Shown here: one piece after another, positions 46,638 to 55,835 of the stretch
Numbering within the stretch: position 1 is the stretch's first letter
Layout of the letters: each line of letters starts with the position of its first letter
NCBI RefSeq assembly: GCF_900101625.1
Contig: NZ_FMYZ01000016.1
Location: 25,251-89,250 of the forward strand
Source: Cupriavidus sp. YR651
Lineage (GTDB): Bacteria; Pseudomonadota; Gammaproteobacteria; Burkholderiales; Burkholderiaceae
Length of the DNA stretch: 64,000 nucleotides
Direction of reading: 5' to 3'
Program-made: the position numbers and the translations under genes
The notes under the pieces: generated by a model
Told to the model about the DNA's origin: nothing
The model's database searches: none
Seen by the model: only the letters and a program-made list of their open reading frames with translations

Positions 46638-48649
46638 GGCCGCGGGCATCGGTCTGGTCCCGCCTGAGCGGCTGGCGCCTGCTGGTTGATCTCTGGCGGC
46701 AGCCCGAGCCGCCCGAATTCCACTGGCGCCTGCTGCGCTATTTCTGCTGGACCCGGCTGGCCGTGGCGCTGCTGCTGCTCGGCTACGCGTGGCTGCCGCT
46801 GGAACGGTCGGTGGCGGGCGTGGCTGTGGTCAATGTCGCCGCCAATGCCCGCACCGCCGCGGCGCTGCCGGTCGTGCTGCCCTACATCGCGATCGCGGTG
46901 GTGGCGTTGATCGGCACGATGTGGCGGCGTCATTTCCACATGCGGGTCCGCGGCCAGGTCCTCACGGACATGTTCCTGCTGACGGCGATCTACGCCGTGC
47001 TGGGGCAGATCGGCAGCCATGGCGAAGGCATGGCGATGATCTTCCTGCTGCCCGCGCTGGAGGCGGGCGCGCTGACGAGCCTGCTGTTCGCACTGTTTAC
47101 GGCGGCCTTGTCGGCGCTGGTGGTGATGGGCCAGCCGTTCCTGCAGACCTTGCTGGCCCGGCAACCCGATGCCAACCTGCTCGGGTCCGGGCTGTTCGGC
47201 CTGGTGTTCATGATCGCCGCGCTGGTGATGTACATGCTCGCCAACCGGCAGATCGCGCAGGAGCGGCTGGCGCTGGCGCGCGAGCAGGAGCTGCGGTTGC
47301 AGCAACTGGTGAACCGCCTGATGGTCAACGACATGCAGGACGGCGTGATGCTGGTGCGCGCCAACGGGGCCGTGGTGGCCGCCAACCCGGCCGCCGTGGT
47401 GCTGCTGGGCGTGCAGCCGCACGAGCGTCTCCGCGATGGCCAGGTCCGCGCGGGCGAGAGCGACAACGTGCTGTTCGACCTGCGCCGCATTGCGCGCCTG
47501 CAACCGCTGATGGAAATGCTGCGCGACTGGATCCGGCGCAAGGACGATGTGCCGCGCATCCTGCAGTTGCTGCCGTTGCCATCGCGCCCGTCGGCGGCCG
47601 GCAACCCGCTGCTGCACACTCGCCTGCGGCTGCGCTTCGTGCTGCCGGGCCTGGCCGGGCTGCGCTCCACGCTGGCGGGCGTCATGACCTCGCCGGCCGC
47701 CCTGGATACCGCCGGCTGGAACGACCTGTCACCCGAGGGCGCGGCGCGCCTGCGGCTGGCCATCGCCCAGAACGAGGCGATGGCATGGAGCCCGGAGGAC
47801 GAGACCCTGCTGCGCAGCGAGATGCGCGATACGGTGCTGGTCCACATCGAAAGCTGGGAACGGATTGCCGAGCAGGTTCAGCAGGAAAAGCTCGCGGCCA
47901 TGGGCCGGCTGGTGGCCAGCGTGGCGCACCAGATCCGCAATCCCCTGGCGGCGATCAGCCAGGCCAACGAACTGCTGGCGGACTCCGGCGCGGGCGAGGG
48001 CAATATCGATGCGCGGCTGCTGCGCATCATCAGCGACAACGTGCGGCGCCTGGACCAGGTGGTGTCGGACGTGCTGCAGTTGTCGCGCCGGCCGCGCACG
48101 GGCCACAGCGCCGTCGAGTTGAGCCAGGCGCTGCCCGAGATCCTGGACCGCTGGCGGCTGGAGATGCGCTCGCGCGCCGGCGCCCGTTCCGACATCAATG
48201 CCAACGCCATCCGGCTGATCGTGGACGTGGACCGCCCGGTCATCTTCGACGGCGCGCAGCTCCAGCAGGTCCTGGGCAACCTGCTCGACAATGCCTGGCG
48301 CTATTGCAGCCGGCTGCCGGGTTCGATCCGGATGCTGGCTCACGCGCTGGACCAGCATCACGCCGAACTGATTGTCTGGAATGACGGCGCCGAGGTGACG
48401 CGCGACCAGCAGCGCAGCCTGTTCGAGCCGTTCTTCACCAGCAATGCGCAGGGCACTGGCCTGGGCCTGTTCATGGCGCGCGAGCTCTGCGGCGCCAACG
48501 ATGCCCAGGTGCGCTACGGCGCCATCGGCCTGGAAGCGTTGCTGGAACGCACGGGGCTGCTGGCAGGCGGCGCACGCGATACACTCCCGGCCAAAGCTTT
48601 CGTGCTGACGATGCGGATCGAGACGCCCGACGTCGTGACCGCCGCCTAG
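46634..48649 (+). CDS. pilS: Sensor histidine kinase PilS
   Basis: Membrane sensor kinase that controls type IV pilin expression with PilR. The 671-residue protein has about six N-terminal membrane segments (residues 30-220), a PAS-like region (230-400), the dimerisation box with phospho-acceptor His432 (ASVAHQIRNPL), and the ATPase domain with N box LLDNAWRYC and G2 box GTGLGLF. The G1 box reads WNDGAEV instead of the usual DxGxG. It is longer than Pseudomonas PilS (about 530). The assignment rests on layout and the adjacent pilR; the start overlaps the preceding gene. Confidence 0.88.
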   Translation: MRPRASVWSRLSGWRLLVDLWRQPEPPEFHWRLLRYFCWTRLAVALLLLGYAWLPLERSVAGVAVVNVAANARTAAALPVVLPYIAIAVVALIGTMWRRHFHMRVRGQVLTDMFLLTAIYAVLGQIGSHGEGMAMIFLLPALEAGALTSLLFALFTAALSALVVMGQPFLQTLLARQPDANLLGSGLFGLVFMIAALVMYMLANRQIAQERLALAREQELRLQQLVNRLMVNDMQDGVMLVRANGAVVAANPAAVVLLGVQPHERLRDGQVRAGESDNVLFDLRRIARLQPLMEMLRDWIRRKDDVPRILQLLPLPSRPSAAGNPLLHTRLRLRFVLPGLAGLRSTLAGVMTSPAALDTAGWNDLSPEGAARLRLAIAQNEAMAWSPEDETLLRSEMRDTVLVHIESWERIAEQVQQEKLAAMGRLVASVAHQIRNPLAAISQANELLADSGAGEGNIDARLLRIISDNVRRLDQVVSDVLQLSRRPRTGHSAVELSQALPEILDRWRLEMRSRAGARSDINANAIRLIVDVDRPVIFDGAQLQQVLGNLLDNAWRYCSRLPGSIRMLAHALDQHHAELIVWNDGAEVTRDQQRSLFEPFFTSNAQGTGLGLFMARELCGANDAQVRYGAIGLEALLERTGLLAGGARDTLPAKAFVLTMRIETPDVVTAA

Positions 48650-48700
48650 CGCGCCCAGCGCCCGCAACCCTTTCCGGCAACGCCGAAACCCACGCCCTCT

Positions 48701-50353
48701 ATGCCCGCCAGACCGCCCGCCCTCGACCCGATCCTTGTCATCGACGACGAGGCCGACCTGCGCGAGCTGCTCGATATCTCGCTTCGGCGGATGGGCCATG
48801 ACGTGGTGATGGCCGGATCGCTGGCCGAGGCGCGGCTGCGGCTGGCCGAACGCCGCTACTGCCTGGTGCTGACCGACATGCGGCTGGGCGACGGGCTCGG
48901 CATCGAGATCGTGCGGCAGTTGTCCACGTCCCCGGAACGCACGCCGGTGGCCGTGATCACCGCCTACGGCAGCGCCGACAACGCCGTGGATGCGCTCAAG
49001 GCCGGTGCGTTCGACTACATCGCCAAACCGGTCTCGCTGGACCAGCTACGCACCCTGATCCTGAATGCGCTGGGCCGCCAGCAGCGCGCGGCAACCGATG
49101 GCGCCGTGGTCAGCGCCGAGGCGGCGGAAGCGGCCGAGGCCGCGGATCGCGCCGCCGGGCTGCTGCCGGGCTTGTCGGCACCCATGCAGGAGGTGCGCCG
49201 GTCGCTGTCGCGGCTGGCGCGCAGCATGGCGCCCGTGGTGATCAGCGGCGAGTCCGGCAGCGGGAAGGAACGCGCCGCGCGCGCGATTCACGCAGTGAGC
49301 GCGCGATCCGCCCATCCGTTCGTGGCCGTGAACTGTGGCGCGATTCCCGAGACGCTGATGGAGTCCGAGTTCTTCGGCTACGTCAAAGGCGCGTTCACGG
49401 GCGCGGATGCCGAGCGTGGCGGCTTCTTCCAGGCGGCCCACGGCGGCACGCTGCTGCTGGACGAGGTGGCGGACCTGCCGCTGGCCATGCAGGTCAAGCT
49501 GCTGCGCGCACTGCAGGAACGGCGCGTGCGCAAGATCGGCGCGAGCAAGGAAGACACGGTGGATGTGCGCGTGATGTGCGCCAGCCACAAGGACCTGGCC
49601 GCGATGGTGGCGGCCGGGGCGTTCCGGCAGGACTTGTATTACCGGCTCAACGTGCTGGAGTTGCGCATGCCCACGCTGCGCGAACGGGCCGAGGATATTC
49701 CGGTGCTGGCGCACGCGATCCTGGAGCACCTGGCCGTGCGCTATGGCGACGCCCACCCCCGGCGCCTGTCGGGCGCCGCGCTGGCGCGGTTGTCGACCTA
49801 TCCGTTCCCGGGCAACGTGCGCGAGCTGGAGAACCTGCTCGAACGCGCCTACGCCTTCGCGGAAGCCGAGGAAATCGCGGTGGCCGATCTCGGGCCGCTG
49901 GACGCCGGCATGGACCGCGCCGGCCTGTTGCCGCCGGGCACGCCAGCCAGCGCGCCGGCCGCCGCCGCCTACCATCCGTGGGGCAGCGCCGTGGCCTGGT
50001 CCGCGGTCGCCAGCGCCGCCCAGCCGCCAGCGGCGCCAGGGATGCCGCCGGCCGAAGCGGCCCGCGCGCCGGCTCCCGAGCCGGACCCGATGGCCGACGC
50101 GCTGCGCGACGTGACGTTCCCGATCGACCTGCCGGCCCGGCTGGAGGCGCTGGAGCGCGAGCTGATCCTGCGCGCGCTCCGCCAGACCGGTTTCAACCGG
50201 ACGGCCGCGGCGCCGTTGCTGGGGTTGAACTTCCGCCAGTTGCGCTATCGGATCCAGCAACTCGGGATCCGTGACGAGCGCGAAGGACGCGAGGGGCGCG
50301 ATGGCAGCGACGATAGCGAGTCGCTGACCGAAGGGGAGGGGCGCGATGGCTGA
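48701..50353 (+). CDS. pilR: Sigma54-dependent response regulator PilR
   Basis: NtrC-type activator, partner of PilS; in other bacteria it switches on pilA through sigma54. The 550-residue protein has a receiver domain (residues 10-125) with phospho-acceptor Asp59 (LVLTDM), an AAA+ domain with Walker A GESGSGKE (183-190) and the sigma54-contacting loop GAFTGA (230-235), a Pro/Ala-rich linker (about 410-465) and a C-terminal Fis-type helix-turn-helix. A charged tail follows (REGREGRDGSDDSES). The last 8 bases overlap ampD. No pilA is in the window. Confidence 0.92.
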   Translation: MPARPPALDPILVIDDEADLRELLDISLRRMGHDVVMAGSLAEARLRLAERRYCLVLTDMRLGDGLGIEIVRQLSTSPERTPVAVITAYGSADNAVDALKAGAFDYIAKPVSLDQLRTLILNALGRQQRAATDGAVVSAEAAEAAEAADRAAGLLPGLSAPMQEVRRSLSRLARSMAPVVISGESGSGKERAARAIHAVSARSAHPFVAVNCGAIPETLMESEFFGYVKGAFTGADAERGGFFQAAHGGTLLLDEVADLPLAMQVKLLRALQERRVRKIGASKEDTVDVRVMCASHKDLAAMVAAGAFRQDLYYRLNVLELRMPTLRERAEDIPVLAHAILEHLAVRYGDAHPRRLSGAALARLSTYPFPGNVRELENLLERAYAFAEAEEIAVADLGPLDAGMDRAGLLPPGTPASAPAAAAYHPWGSAVAWSAVASAAQPPAAPGMPPAEAARAPAPEPDPMADALRDVTFPIDLPARLEALERELILRALRQTGFNRTAAAPLLGLNFRQLRYRIQQLGIRDEREGREGRDGSDDSESLTEGEGRDG

Positions 50354-50939
50354 TGCGCCGCGCGACTACCTGCCCGACGCCGATGGCTGGGTGCCGGCCG
50401 CGCGCCGCGTGCCATCCCCCAACTTTGACGCCCGGCCCGACGGCATGCCTGTGGACCTGGTGGTGCTGCACAACATCAGCCTTCCGCCGGGACGGTTCGG
50501 CACCGGTGACATCGAGGCGTTCTTCCAGAACCGGCTCGACATCACGCGCGATCCGTTCTTCGAGACCATCCGCGACGTGCGTGTGTCCGCGCATTTCCTG
50601 ATCGCGCGCACGGGCGCGCTCGTCCAGTTTGTGGCGTGCACGCAACGTGCGTGGCATGCGGGCCAATCGGATTTCTGCGGCCGCCAGCGCTGCAATGATT
50701 TTTCGGTGGGCATCGAAATCGAGGGCGCCGACGATCAGCCTTTCACGTTGGCACAATACGACACTGTTGCCGCATTGGTCGCCGCCCTCCGCACGGCATA
50801 TCCCGTCCAGGCCATCGCCGGACACAGCGATATCGCACCCGGCCGCAAGACCGATCCCGGCCCGCATTTCGACTGGAATCGCTTCGCGCGGCTCGCCCAG
50901 GTGCCGCCGGCGCTACTCCCGTACCAGCCTCGTCCCTGA
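50346..50939 (+). CDS. ampD: 1,6-anhydro-MurNAc-L-alanine amidase AmpD
   Basis: Cytoplasmic zinc amidase that recycles muropeptides by cleaving anhydro-MurNAc from the stem peptide, which in many species also keeps beta-lactamase induction low. The 197-residue protein has zinc ligands His42 (VVLHNIS), His160 and Asp170 (HSDIAPGRKTDPG), catalytic Glu in VGIEIEG, and Lys168. No signal peptide is present, which fits AmpD rather than periplasmic AmiD. The ATG lies within the end of pilR. Confidence 0.95.
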   Translation: MADAPRDYLPDADGWVPAARRVPSPNFDARPDGMPVDLVVLHNISLPPGRFGTGDIEAFFQNRLDITRDPFFETIRDVRVSAHFLIARTGALVQFVACTQRAWHAGQSDFCGRQRCNDFSVGIEIEGADDQPFTLAQYDTVAALVAALRTAYPVQAIAGHSDIAPGRKTDPGPHFDWNRFARLAQVPPALLPYQPRP

Positions 50940-51187
50940 GCGTCCCCTCTTTGTGCAGTACGCCTCATATGGGGGCAAGGCACACCGTGACAGCCCTGTG
51001 AAAACCCCATGCCGGGGCCACCTATCGAGTGGCCACTTTGGATTAAAAAATTTAAAAAATTTTGTGCGGTGGCGCACAGGAAACCGGGATCCCTTGCCGT
51101 AGCGCGGTTGGCGGGAATGTGGCGCCGCCGCACAGTCGCGAACTGTCTCGCGGATGCGATTGTCAAGACTGGTCTTTCATCTTCGTT

Positions 51188-51203
51188 TCACTATACTTAG
51201 CCC
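51188..51203 (+). promoter_or_regulatory. NrdR box 1 upstream of nrdA
   Basis: CACTATACTTAG (51189-51200) matches the core of the NrdR operator (CACTATATATAGTG-like). It is partnered with box 2 exactly 31 bp downstream, three helical turns, the spacing typical of NrdR sites upstream of ribonucleotide reductase genes. Confidence 0.65.
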
Positions 51204-51218
51204 AGTTTTTCGCGGTGA

Positions 51219-51234
51219 CCACTATATCTAGTAG
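51219..51234 (+). promoter_or_regulatory. NrdR box 2 upstream of nrdA
   Basis: CACTATATCTAG (51220-51231), continuing TAGTAG, is close to the palindromic NrdR consensus. Binding by the ATP/dATP-sensing repressor NrdR would silence nrdAB when nucleotides are plentiful; nrdR itself is not in the window. Confidence 0.7.
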
Positions 51235-51458
51235 TGCTTCCGGGGAACCGGCCTAGGTGTGAAGCCAGCGCCGCAGCAGTTTGCGACGTTGGCGCCACAG
51301 CAGCGACATGGCCGGCGGTATCGCAAGAGTCCCTAGCAGAATGAACGCCTGTGCAGTTTGGTTCTCGCCCCGGCCCCAGCCGTGTCGAGTGTCTTCTGAA
51401 GCGCATTTTGCTAGGGACTTTGTCACTTCAATACAAGGGTTAAAACAGGAGTTTCCTC

Positions 51459-54392
51459 ATGCAAACGGCCCAAAACGAACAACAAAACACTGGCGTGACT
51501 GGCGTTGTCGGCGCAGCAGCCGGTACGTCGCAGCAGACCCCCGCCGCTGCGGGCGCCAACTATCAGGACTACAAGCTCATTCGCCGCAATGGGGCCGTGG
51601 TGGCGTTCGAGCCGAACAAGATTGCCGTGGCCGTGACCAAGGCCTTCCTGGCCGTGAACGGTGGCCAGGGCGCCGGCTCCGCGCGCGTGCGTGAGCTGGT
51701 GGAGCAACTGACCGGGAGCGTCGTGCGCGCGCTGCTGCGCAGCCGTCCGAACGGCGGCACGTTCCACATCGAGGACGTGCAGGACCACGTGGAACTGGCG
51801 CTGATGCGTTCGGGCGAACACGAGGTGGCCCGTGCCTACGTGCTGTACCGCGAGAAGCGCACGCAGGAACGCGCCCAGGCCAACGCGCAGGCCGTGGCCC
51901 GCGTGCAGGAAGGCGGCGTGTCGTTCAACGTGACCGACAACGGCGCGACCCGTGTGCTCGACCTGGCGGCCCTGCATGACCTGATCGACACCGCCTGCAG
52001 CGGACTGGGCAACGCCGTGAGCGCCGAGCCGATCCTGAAGGAAACGCTGAAGAACCTGTACGACGGCGTGCCGATGACGCAGGTCTACGATTCGGCCATC
52101 CTGGCCGCGCGTACGCTGATCGAAAAGGATCCGGCCTACAGCCAGGTCACCGCTCGTATCCTGCTGCACACGATCCGCAAGGAAATCCTGGGCGCCGAGG
52201 TGACGCAGGCCGAGATGTCCACGAAGTACGCCGAGTACTTCCCGAAGTTCATCGCCCGCGGTATCCAGGCCGAACTGCTCGACGAAAAGCTGGCCACGTA
52301 CGACCTGGCCCGCCTGGGCGCCGCGCTGGATGCCTCGCGCGACTTCCAGTTCAACTACCTCGGCCTGCAGACGCTGTACGACCGCTACTTCCTGCACGTG
52401 GACGAAGTCCGCATTGAAATGCCGCAGGCCTTCTTCATGCGCGTGGCCATGGGCCTGGCGCTCGAGGAAAAGGATCGCGAAGCCCGTGCGATCGAGTTCT
52501 ACCAGCTGCTGTCGTCGTTCGACTTCATGTCGTCCACGCCGACACTGTTCAACTCGGGTACCCGCCGCTCGCAGCTGTCGTCGTGCTACCTGACCACCGT
52601 GTCGGACGACCTGGAAGGCATCTACGAAGCGCTGAAGGAAAACGCGCTGCTGTCGAAGTTTGCCGGCGGCCTGGGCAACGACTGGACCAACGTGCGCGCG
52701 CTGGGCTCGCACATCAAGGGCACCAACGGCAAGTCGCAAGGCGTGGTGCCGTTCCTGAAGGTGGTCAACGACACGGCCGTGGCCGTGAACCAGGGCGGCA
52801 AGCGCAAGGGCGCGGTCTGCGCCTACCTGGAGACGTGGCACCTGGACATCGAGGAATTCCTGGAGCTGCGCAAGAACACCGGTGACGACCGTCGCCGCAC
52901 GCACGACATGAACACCGCGAACTGGATTCCGGACCTGTTCATGAAGCGCGTGATGGAAAACGGCGAATGGACGCTGTTCTCCCCGGCTACCTGCCCGGAC
53001 CTGCACGACAAGGTGGGCCGCGCATTCGAACAAGCCTACCTGGGCTATGAGGCCAAGGCCGCCAATGGCGAGCTGAAGCTGTTCAAGAAGGTCCCGGCCA
53101 TGCAGCTGTGGCGCAAGATGCTGGGCATGCTGTTCGAAACCGGCCACCCGTGGATCACCTTCAAGGATCCGTGCAACATCCGCAGCCCGCAGCAGCACGT
53201 GGGCGTGGTGCACAGCTCCAACCTGTGCACGGAAATCACGCTCAACACCAATGAGAGCGAGATCGCCGTCTGCAACCTGGGCTCCGTGAACCTGGTGGCG
53301 CACCTGAAGAAGCAGGCCGACGGTACGCAAGTGCTCGACCACGCCAAGCTGCAGAAGACCATCCGCACCGCGATGCGCATGCTCGACAACGTGATCGACA
53401 TCAACTACTACGCGGTGGAAAAGGCGCGCAACTCCAACCTGCGCCACCGTCCGGTCGGCATGGGCATCATGGGCTTCCAGGACTGCCTGCACGTGCTGCG
53501 CACGCCGTACGCCAGCGATGCCGCGGTGAAGTTCGCCGACACCTCGATGGAAGCGGTGTGCTACTACGCCTACCAGGCTTCCACGGAACTGGCCGAAGAG
53601 CGCGGCCGCTACAGCACCTACGAGGGTTCGCTGTGGGATCGCGGCATCCTGCCGCAAGACTCGCTGAAGTTGCTGGCCGAAGAGCGCGGCGGCTACCTGG
53701 AAGTCGACATGTCGTCGTCGATGGACTGGAGCAGCCTGCGTGCCCGCATCAAGCAGCACGGCATGCGCAATTCGAACTGCATCGCGATCGCCCCGACCGC
53801 GACCATTTCGAACATCATCGGCGTGTCGGCCTGCATCGAGCCCACGTTCCAGAACCTGTACGTGAAGTCGAACCTGTCGGGCGAGTTCACGGTGGTCAAT
53901 GACTACCTGGTGCGCGACCTGAAGGAGCGCGGCCTGTGGGACGAGGTGATGGTTGCCGACCTGAAGTACTTCGACGGTTCGCTGGCCCGTATCGACCGCA
54001 TTCCGCAAGACCTGCGCGACATCTACGCCACGGCCTTCGAAGTGGAGCCGAGCTGGCTGGTGGAAGCCGCCAGCCGCCGCCAGAAGTGGATCGACCAGGC
54101 TCAGTCGCTGAACATCTACATGGCGGGCGCCTCGGGCAAGAAGCTGGACGACACGTACAAGCAAGCCTGGCTGCGCGGCCTGAAGACCACGTACTACCTG
54201 CGCACGATGGCCGCCACGCACGTGGAGAAGTCCACCGTGTCGCGCGGTTCGCTGAACGCGGTGTCGTCGGGCAGCGAAGGTGGCATGTCCGCCGCCCCGG
54301 CAGCGGCCCCGGCAATGCCGGAAGCCGATGGCCCGGTCTGCACGATGCGCCCGGGCGACGCCGGCTTCGACGAGTGCGAAGCCTGCCAGTAA
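51459..54392 (+). CDS. nrdA: Class Ia ribonucleotide reductase, alpha subunit NrdA
   Basis: Catalytic subunit that reduces ribonucleoside diphosphates to deoxy forms. The 977-residue protein has a low-complexity N-terminal extension (about 35 residues, Gln/Thr/Ala/Gly-rich), an ATP-cone (about 38-130) for dATP inhibition, then the barrel with Cys376 (SSCYLTT), thiyl Cys590 (NLCTE), Cys605 (VCNLGS), the radical-path pair in TYYLRTMA, and a C-terminal ECEACQ that accepts electrons from thioredoxin or glutaredoxin. It is much longer than E. coli NrdA (761), a form I associate with Burkholderiaceae and Pseudomonas. Confidence 0.97.
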   Translation: MQTAQNEQQNTGVTGVVGAAAGTSQQTPAAAGANYQDYKLIRRNGAVVAFEPNKIAVAVTKAFLAVNGGQGAGSARVRELVEQLTGSVVRALLRSRPNGGTFHIEDVQDHVELALMRSGEHEVARAYVLYREKRTQERAQANAQAVARVQEGGVSFNVTDNGATRVLDLAALHDLIDTACSGLGNAVSAEPILKETLKNLYDGVPMTQVYDSAILAARTLIEKDPAYSQVTARILLHTIRKEILGAEVTQAEMSTKYAEYFPKFIARGIQAELLDEKLATYDLARLGAALDASRDFQFNYLGLQTLYDRYFLHVDEVRIEMPQAFFMRVAMGLALEEKDREARAIEFYQLLSSFDFMSSTPTLFNSGTRRSQLSSCYLTTVSDDLEGIYEALKENALLSKFAGGLGNDWTNVRALGSHIKGTNGKSQGVVPFLKVVNDTAVAVNQGGKRKGAVCAYLETWHLDIEEFLELRKNTGDDRRRTHDMNTANWIPDLFMKRVMENGEWTLFSPATCPDLHDKVGRAFEQAYLGYEAKAANGELKLFKKVPAMQLWRKMLGMLFETGHPWITFKDPCNIRSPQQHVGVVHSSNLCTEITLNTNESEIAVCNLGSVNLVAHLKKQADGTQVLDHAKLQKTIRTAMRMLDNVIDINYYAVEKARNSNLRHRPVGMGIMGFQDCLHVLRTPYASDAAVKFADTSMEAVCYYAYQASTELAEERGRYSTYEGSLWDRGILPQDSLKLLAEERGGYLEVDMSSSMDWSSLRARIKQHGMRNSNCIAIAPTATISNIIGVSACIEPTFQNLYVKSNLSGEFTVVNDYLVRDLKERGLWDEVMVADLKYFDGSLARIDRIPQDLRDIYATAFEVEPSWLVEAASRRQKWIDQAQSLNIYMAGASGKKLDDTYKQAWLRGLKTTYYLRTMAATHVEKSTVSRGSLNAVSSGSEGGMSAAPAAAPAMPEADGPVCTMRPGDAGFDECEACQ

Positions 54393-54407
54393 GCCAATAG
54401 TCGATGT

Positions 54408-54433
54408 GCCGTTCCCGCCAGTGCGGGAACGGC
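54408..54433 (+). terminator. Hairpin between nrdA and nrdB
   Basis: An 11-bp perfect stem GCCGTTCCCGC/GCGGGAACGGC with loop CAGT lies in the 70-base gap. No T-tract follows, so a role in mRNA processing or in setting the NrdA:NrdB ratio is more likely than full termination. Confidence 0.55.
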
Positions 54434-54462
54434 TGCTGAAAGAATTCACGGAGAACACCAAC

Positions 54463-55650
54463 ATGCTGAGCTGGGACGACGACGTTCAAGCCACGCCGCA
54501 GGCTGCCCCGCAGCCCGCGCTGCAACCTGCCACCCCTGTCACCGCTGACCAGCAGGGCGCGCTGCCCCCGTCGGCCACGCAGCCGTCCGGCATCCTCGGC
54601 AACAATCCGAACGCCGCCGCCGCGCAGGACACCCGCCGCGTGAACGCCGCCGACAAGCGCGTGATCAACGGCTCCACCGACGTCAACCAGCTGGTACCGT
54701 TCAAGTACAAGTGGGCGTGGGAAAAGTACCTGGCTGGCTGCGCCAACCACTGGATGCCGCAGGAAATCAACATGTCCCGCGACATCGCCCTGTGGAAGGA
54801 CCCGAACGGCCTGACCGAGGACGAGCGCCGCATCATCAAGCGCAACCTGGGCTTCTTCGTGACGGCCGATTCGCTGGCCGCCAACAACATCGTGCTGGGC
54901 ACCTACCGCCAGATCACGGCGCCGGAATGCCGCCAGTACCTGCTGCGCCAGGCCTTCGAGGAGGCCATCCACACGCACGCGTACCAGTACATCGTGGAGT
55001 CGCTCGGCCTGAACGAAGCCGAGATCTTCAACGCGTATCACGAAGTGCAGTCGATCCGTGACAAGGACGAGTTCCTGATCCCGTTCATCGACACGCTGAC
55101 CGATCCGTCGTTCAAGACCGGCACGCCGGAAAACGACCAGAAGCTGCTGAAGAGCCTGATCGTGTTCGCCTGCATCATGGAAGGGCTGTTCTTCTACGTG
55201 GGCTTCACGCAGATCCTGGCGATGGGCCGCCAGAACAAGATGACGGGCGCTGCCGAGCAGTACCAGTACATCCTGCGCGACGAGTCGCTGCACTGCAATT
55301 TCGGCATCGACCTGATCAACCAGATCAAGCTGGAGAATCCGCACCTGTGGACGGCCGAATTCAAGGCCGAGATCACGGAGCTGTTCCAGAAGGCCGTGGA
55401 CCTGGAATACCGCTACGCGGAGGACACCATGCCGCACGGCGTGCTGGGCCTGAACGCACCGATGTTCAAGGGCTACCTCCGCTTCATCTGCAACCGCCGT
55501 TGCCAGCAGATCGGCCTGGACCAGCTGTTCCCGAACGAGGAAAACCCGTTCCCGTGGATGAGCGAGATGATCGACCTGAAGAAGGAACGCAACTTCTTCG
55601 AGACGCGTGTCATCGAGTATCAGACGGGCGGGGCGCTGAGCTGGGATTGA
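54463..55650 (+). CDS. nrdB: Class Ia ribonucleotide reductase, beta subunit NrdB
   Basis: Radical-generating di-iron subunit. The ATG at 54463 has GGAG 11 bases upstream and gives 395 residues beginning MLSWDDDVQA. Iron ligands Asp136, Glu167 and His170 are in place, and radical Tyr174 stands four residues after His170 (EEAIHTHAYQY), matching E. coli Asp84, Glu115, His118 and Tyr122. The second ligand set appears in LRDESLHCNF. Residues 8-55 form a Pro/Ala/Gln-rich low-complexity insert after the first eight residues. The end GGALSWD should bind NrdA. Confidence 0.97.
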   Translation: MLSWDDDVQATPQAAPQPALQPATPVTADQQGALPPSATQPSGILGNNPNAAAAQDTRRVNAADKRVINGSTDVNQLVPFKYKWAWEKYLAGCANHWMPQEINMSRDIALWKDPNGLTEDERRIIKRNLGFFVTADSLAANNIVLGTYRQITAPECRQYLLRQAFEEAIHTHAYQYIVESLGLNEAEIFNAYHEVQSIRDKDEFLIPFIDTLTDPSFKTGTPENDQKLLKSLIVFACIMEGLFFYVGFTQILAMGRQNKMTGAAEQYQYILRDESLHCNFGIDLINQIKLENPHLWTAEFKAEITELFQKAVDLEYRYAEDTMPHGVLGLNAPMFKGYLRFICNRRCQQIGLDQLFPNEENPFPWMSEMIDLKKERNFFETRVIEYQTGGALSWD

Positions 55651-55688
55651 TGGGGCTGGCACGGCATCGCGTGCCGCTGCCACCTTTG

Positions 55689-55717
55689 AAAACGGACTGC
55701 CTTGGCAGTCCGTTTTT
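55689..55717. terminator. Bidirectional terminator after nrdB
   Basis: A 13-bp stem AAAACGGACTGCC/GGCAGTCCGTTTT with a very short loop, rich in A on the left and T on the right. It serves nrdB and the convergent receptor gene. Confidence 0.85.
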
Positions 55718-55835
55718 CATTCCGGGGCATGATCCGCACCCCGATCCGCCCGATAACCACCGGGACCGGCTGCGCGGGCGACCGGTGTTGTATCGCACAG
55801 GGCAGGCCAGCCGGCTTGCCCTGTTGCGTTTCGGC

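Larger units (their letters stand above)
50940..51458. other. 519-base regulatory region upstream of nrdA
   Basis: No supported gene. It contains an AT-rich tract (about 51043-51065), two NrdR boxes 31 bp apart (51188-51234), and a leader of about 220 nt with an 11-bp inverted repeat ending 39 bases before the nrdA ATG. The nrdA promoter should overlap the NrdR boxes, but I could not fix its -35 element. Confidence 0.7.

Noticed and set aside
51160..51197. TTGTCA ... TATACT as the nrdA promoter
   Set aside because: The spacer is 26 bp, too long for sigma70.
51423..54464. A minus-strand open frame of about 1,013 codons antisense to nrdA
   Set aside because: It mirrors the codon-position GC bias of nrdA; its translation is His/Arg/Val-rich without any domain, and nrdA is unmistakable on the other strand.
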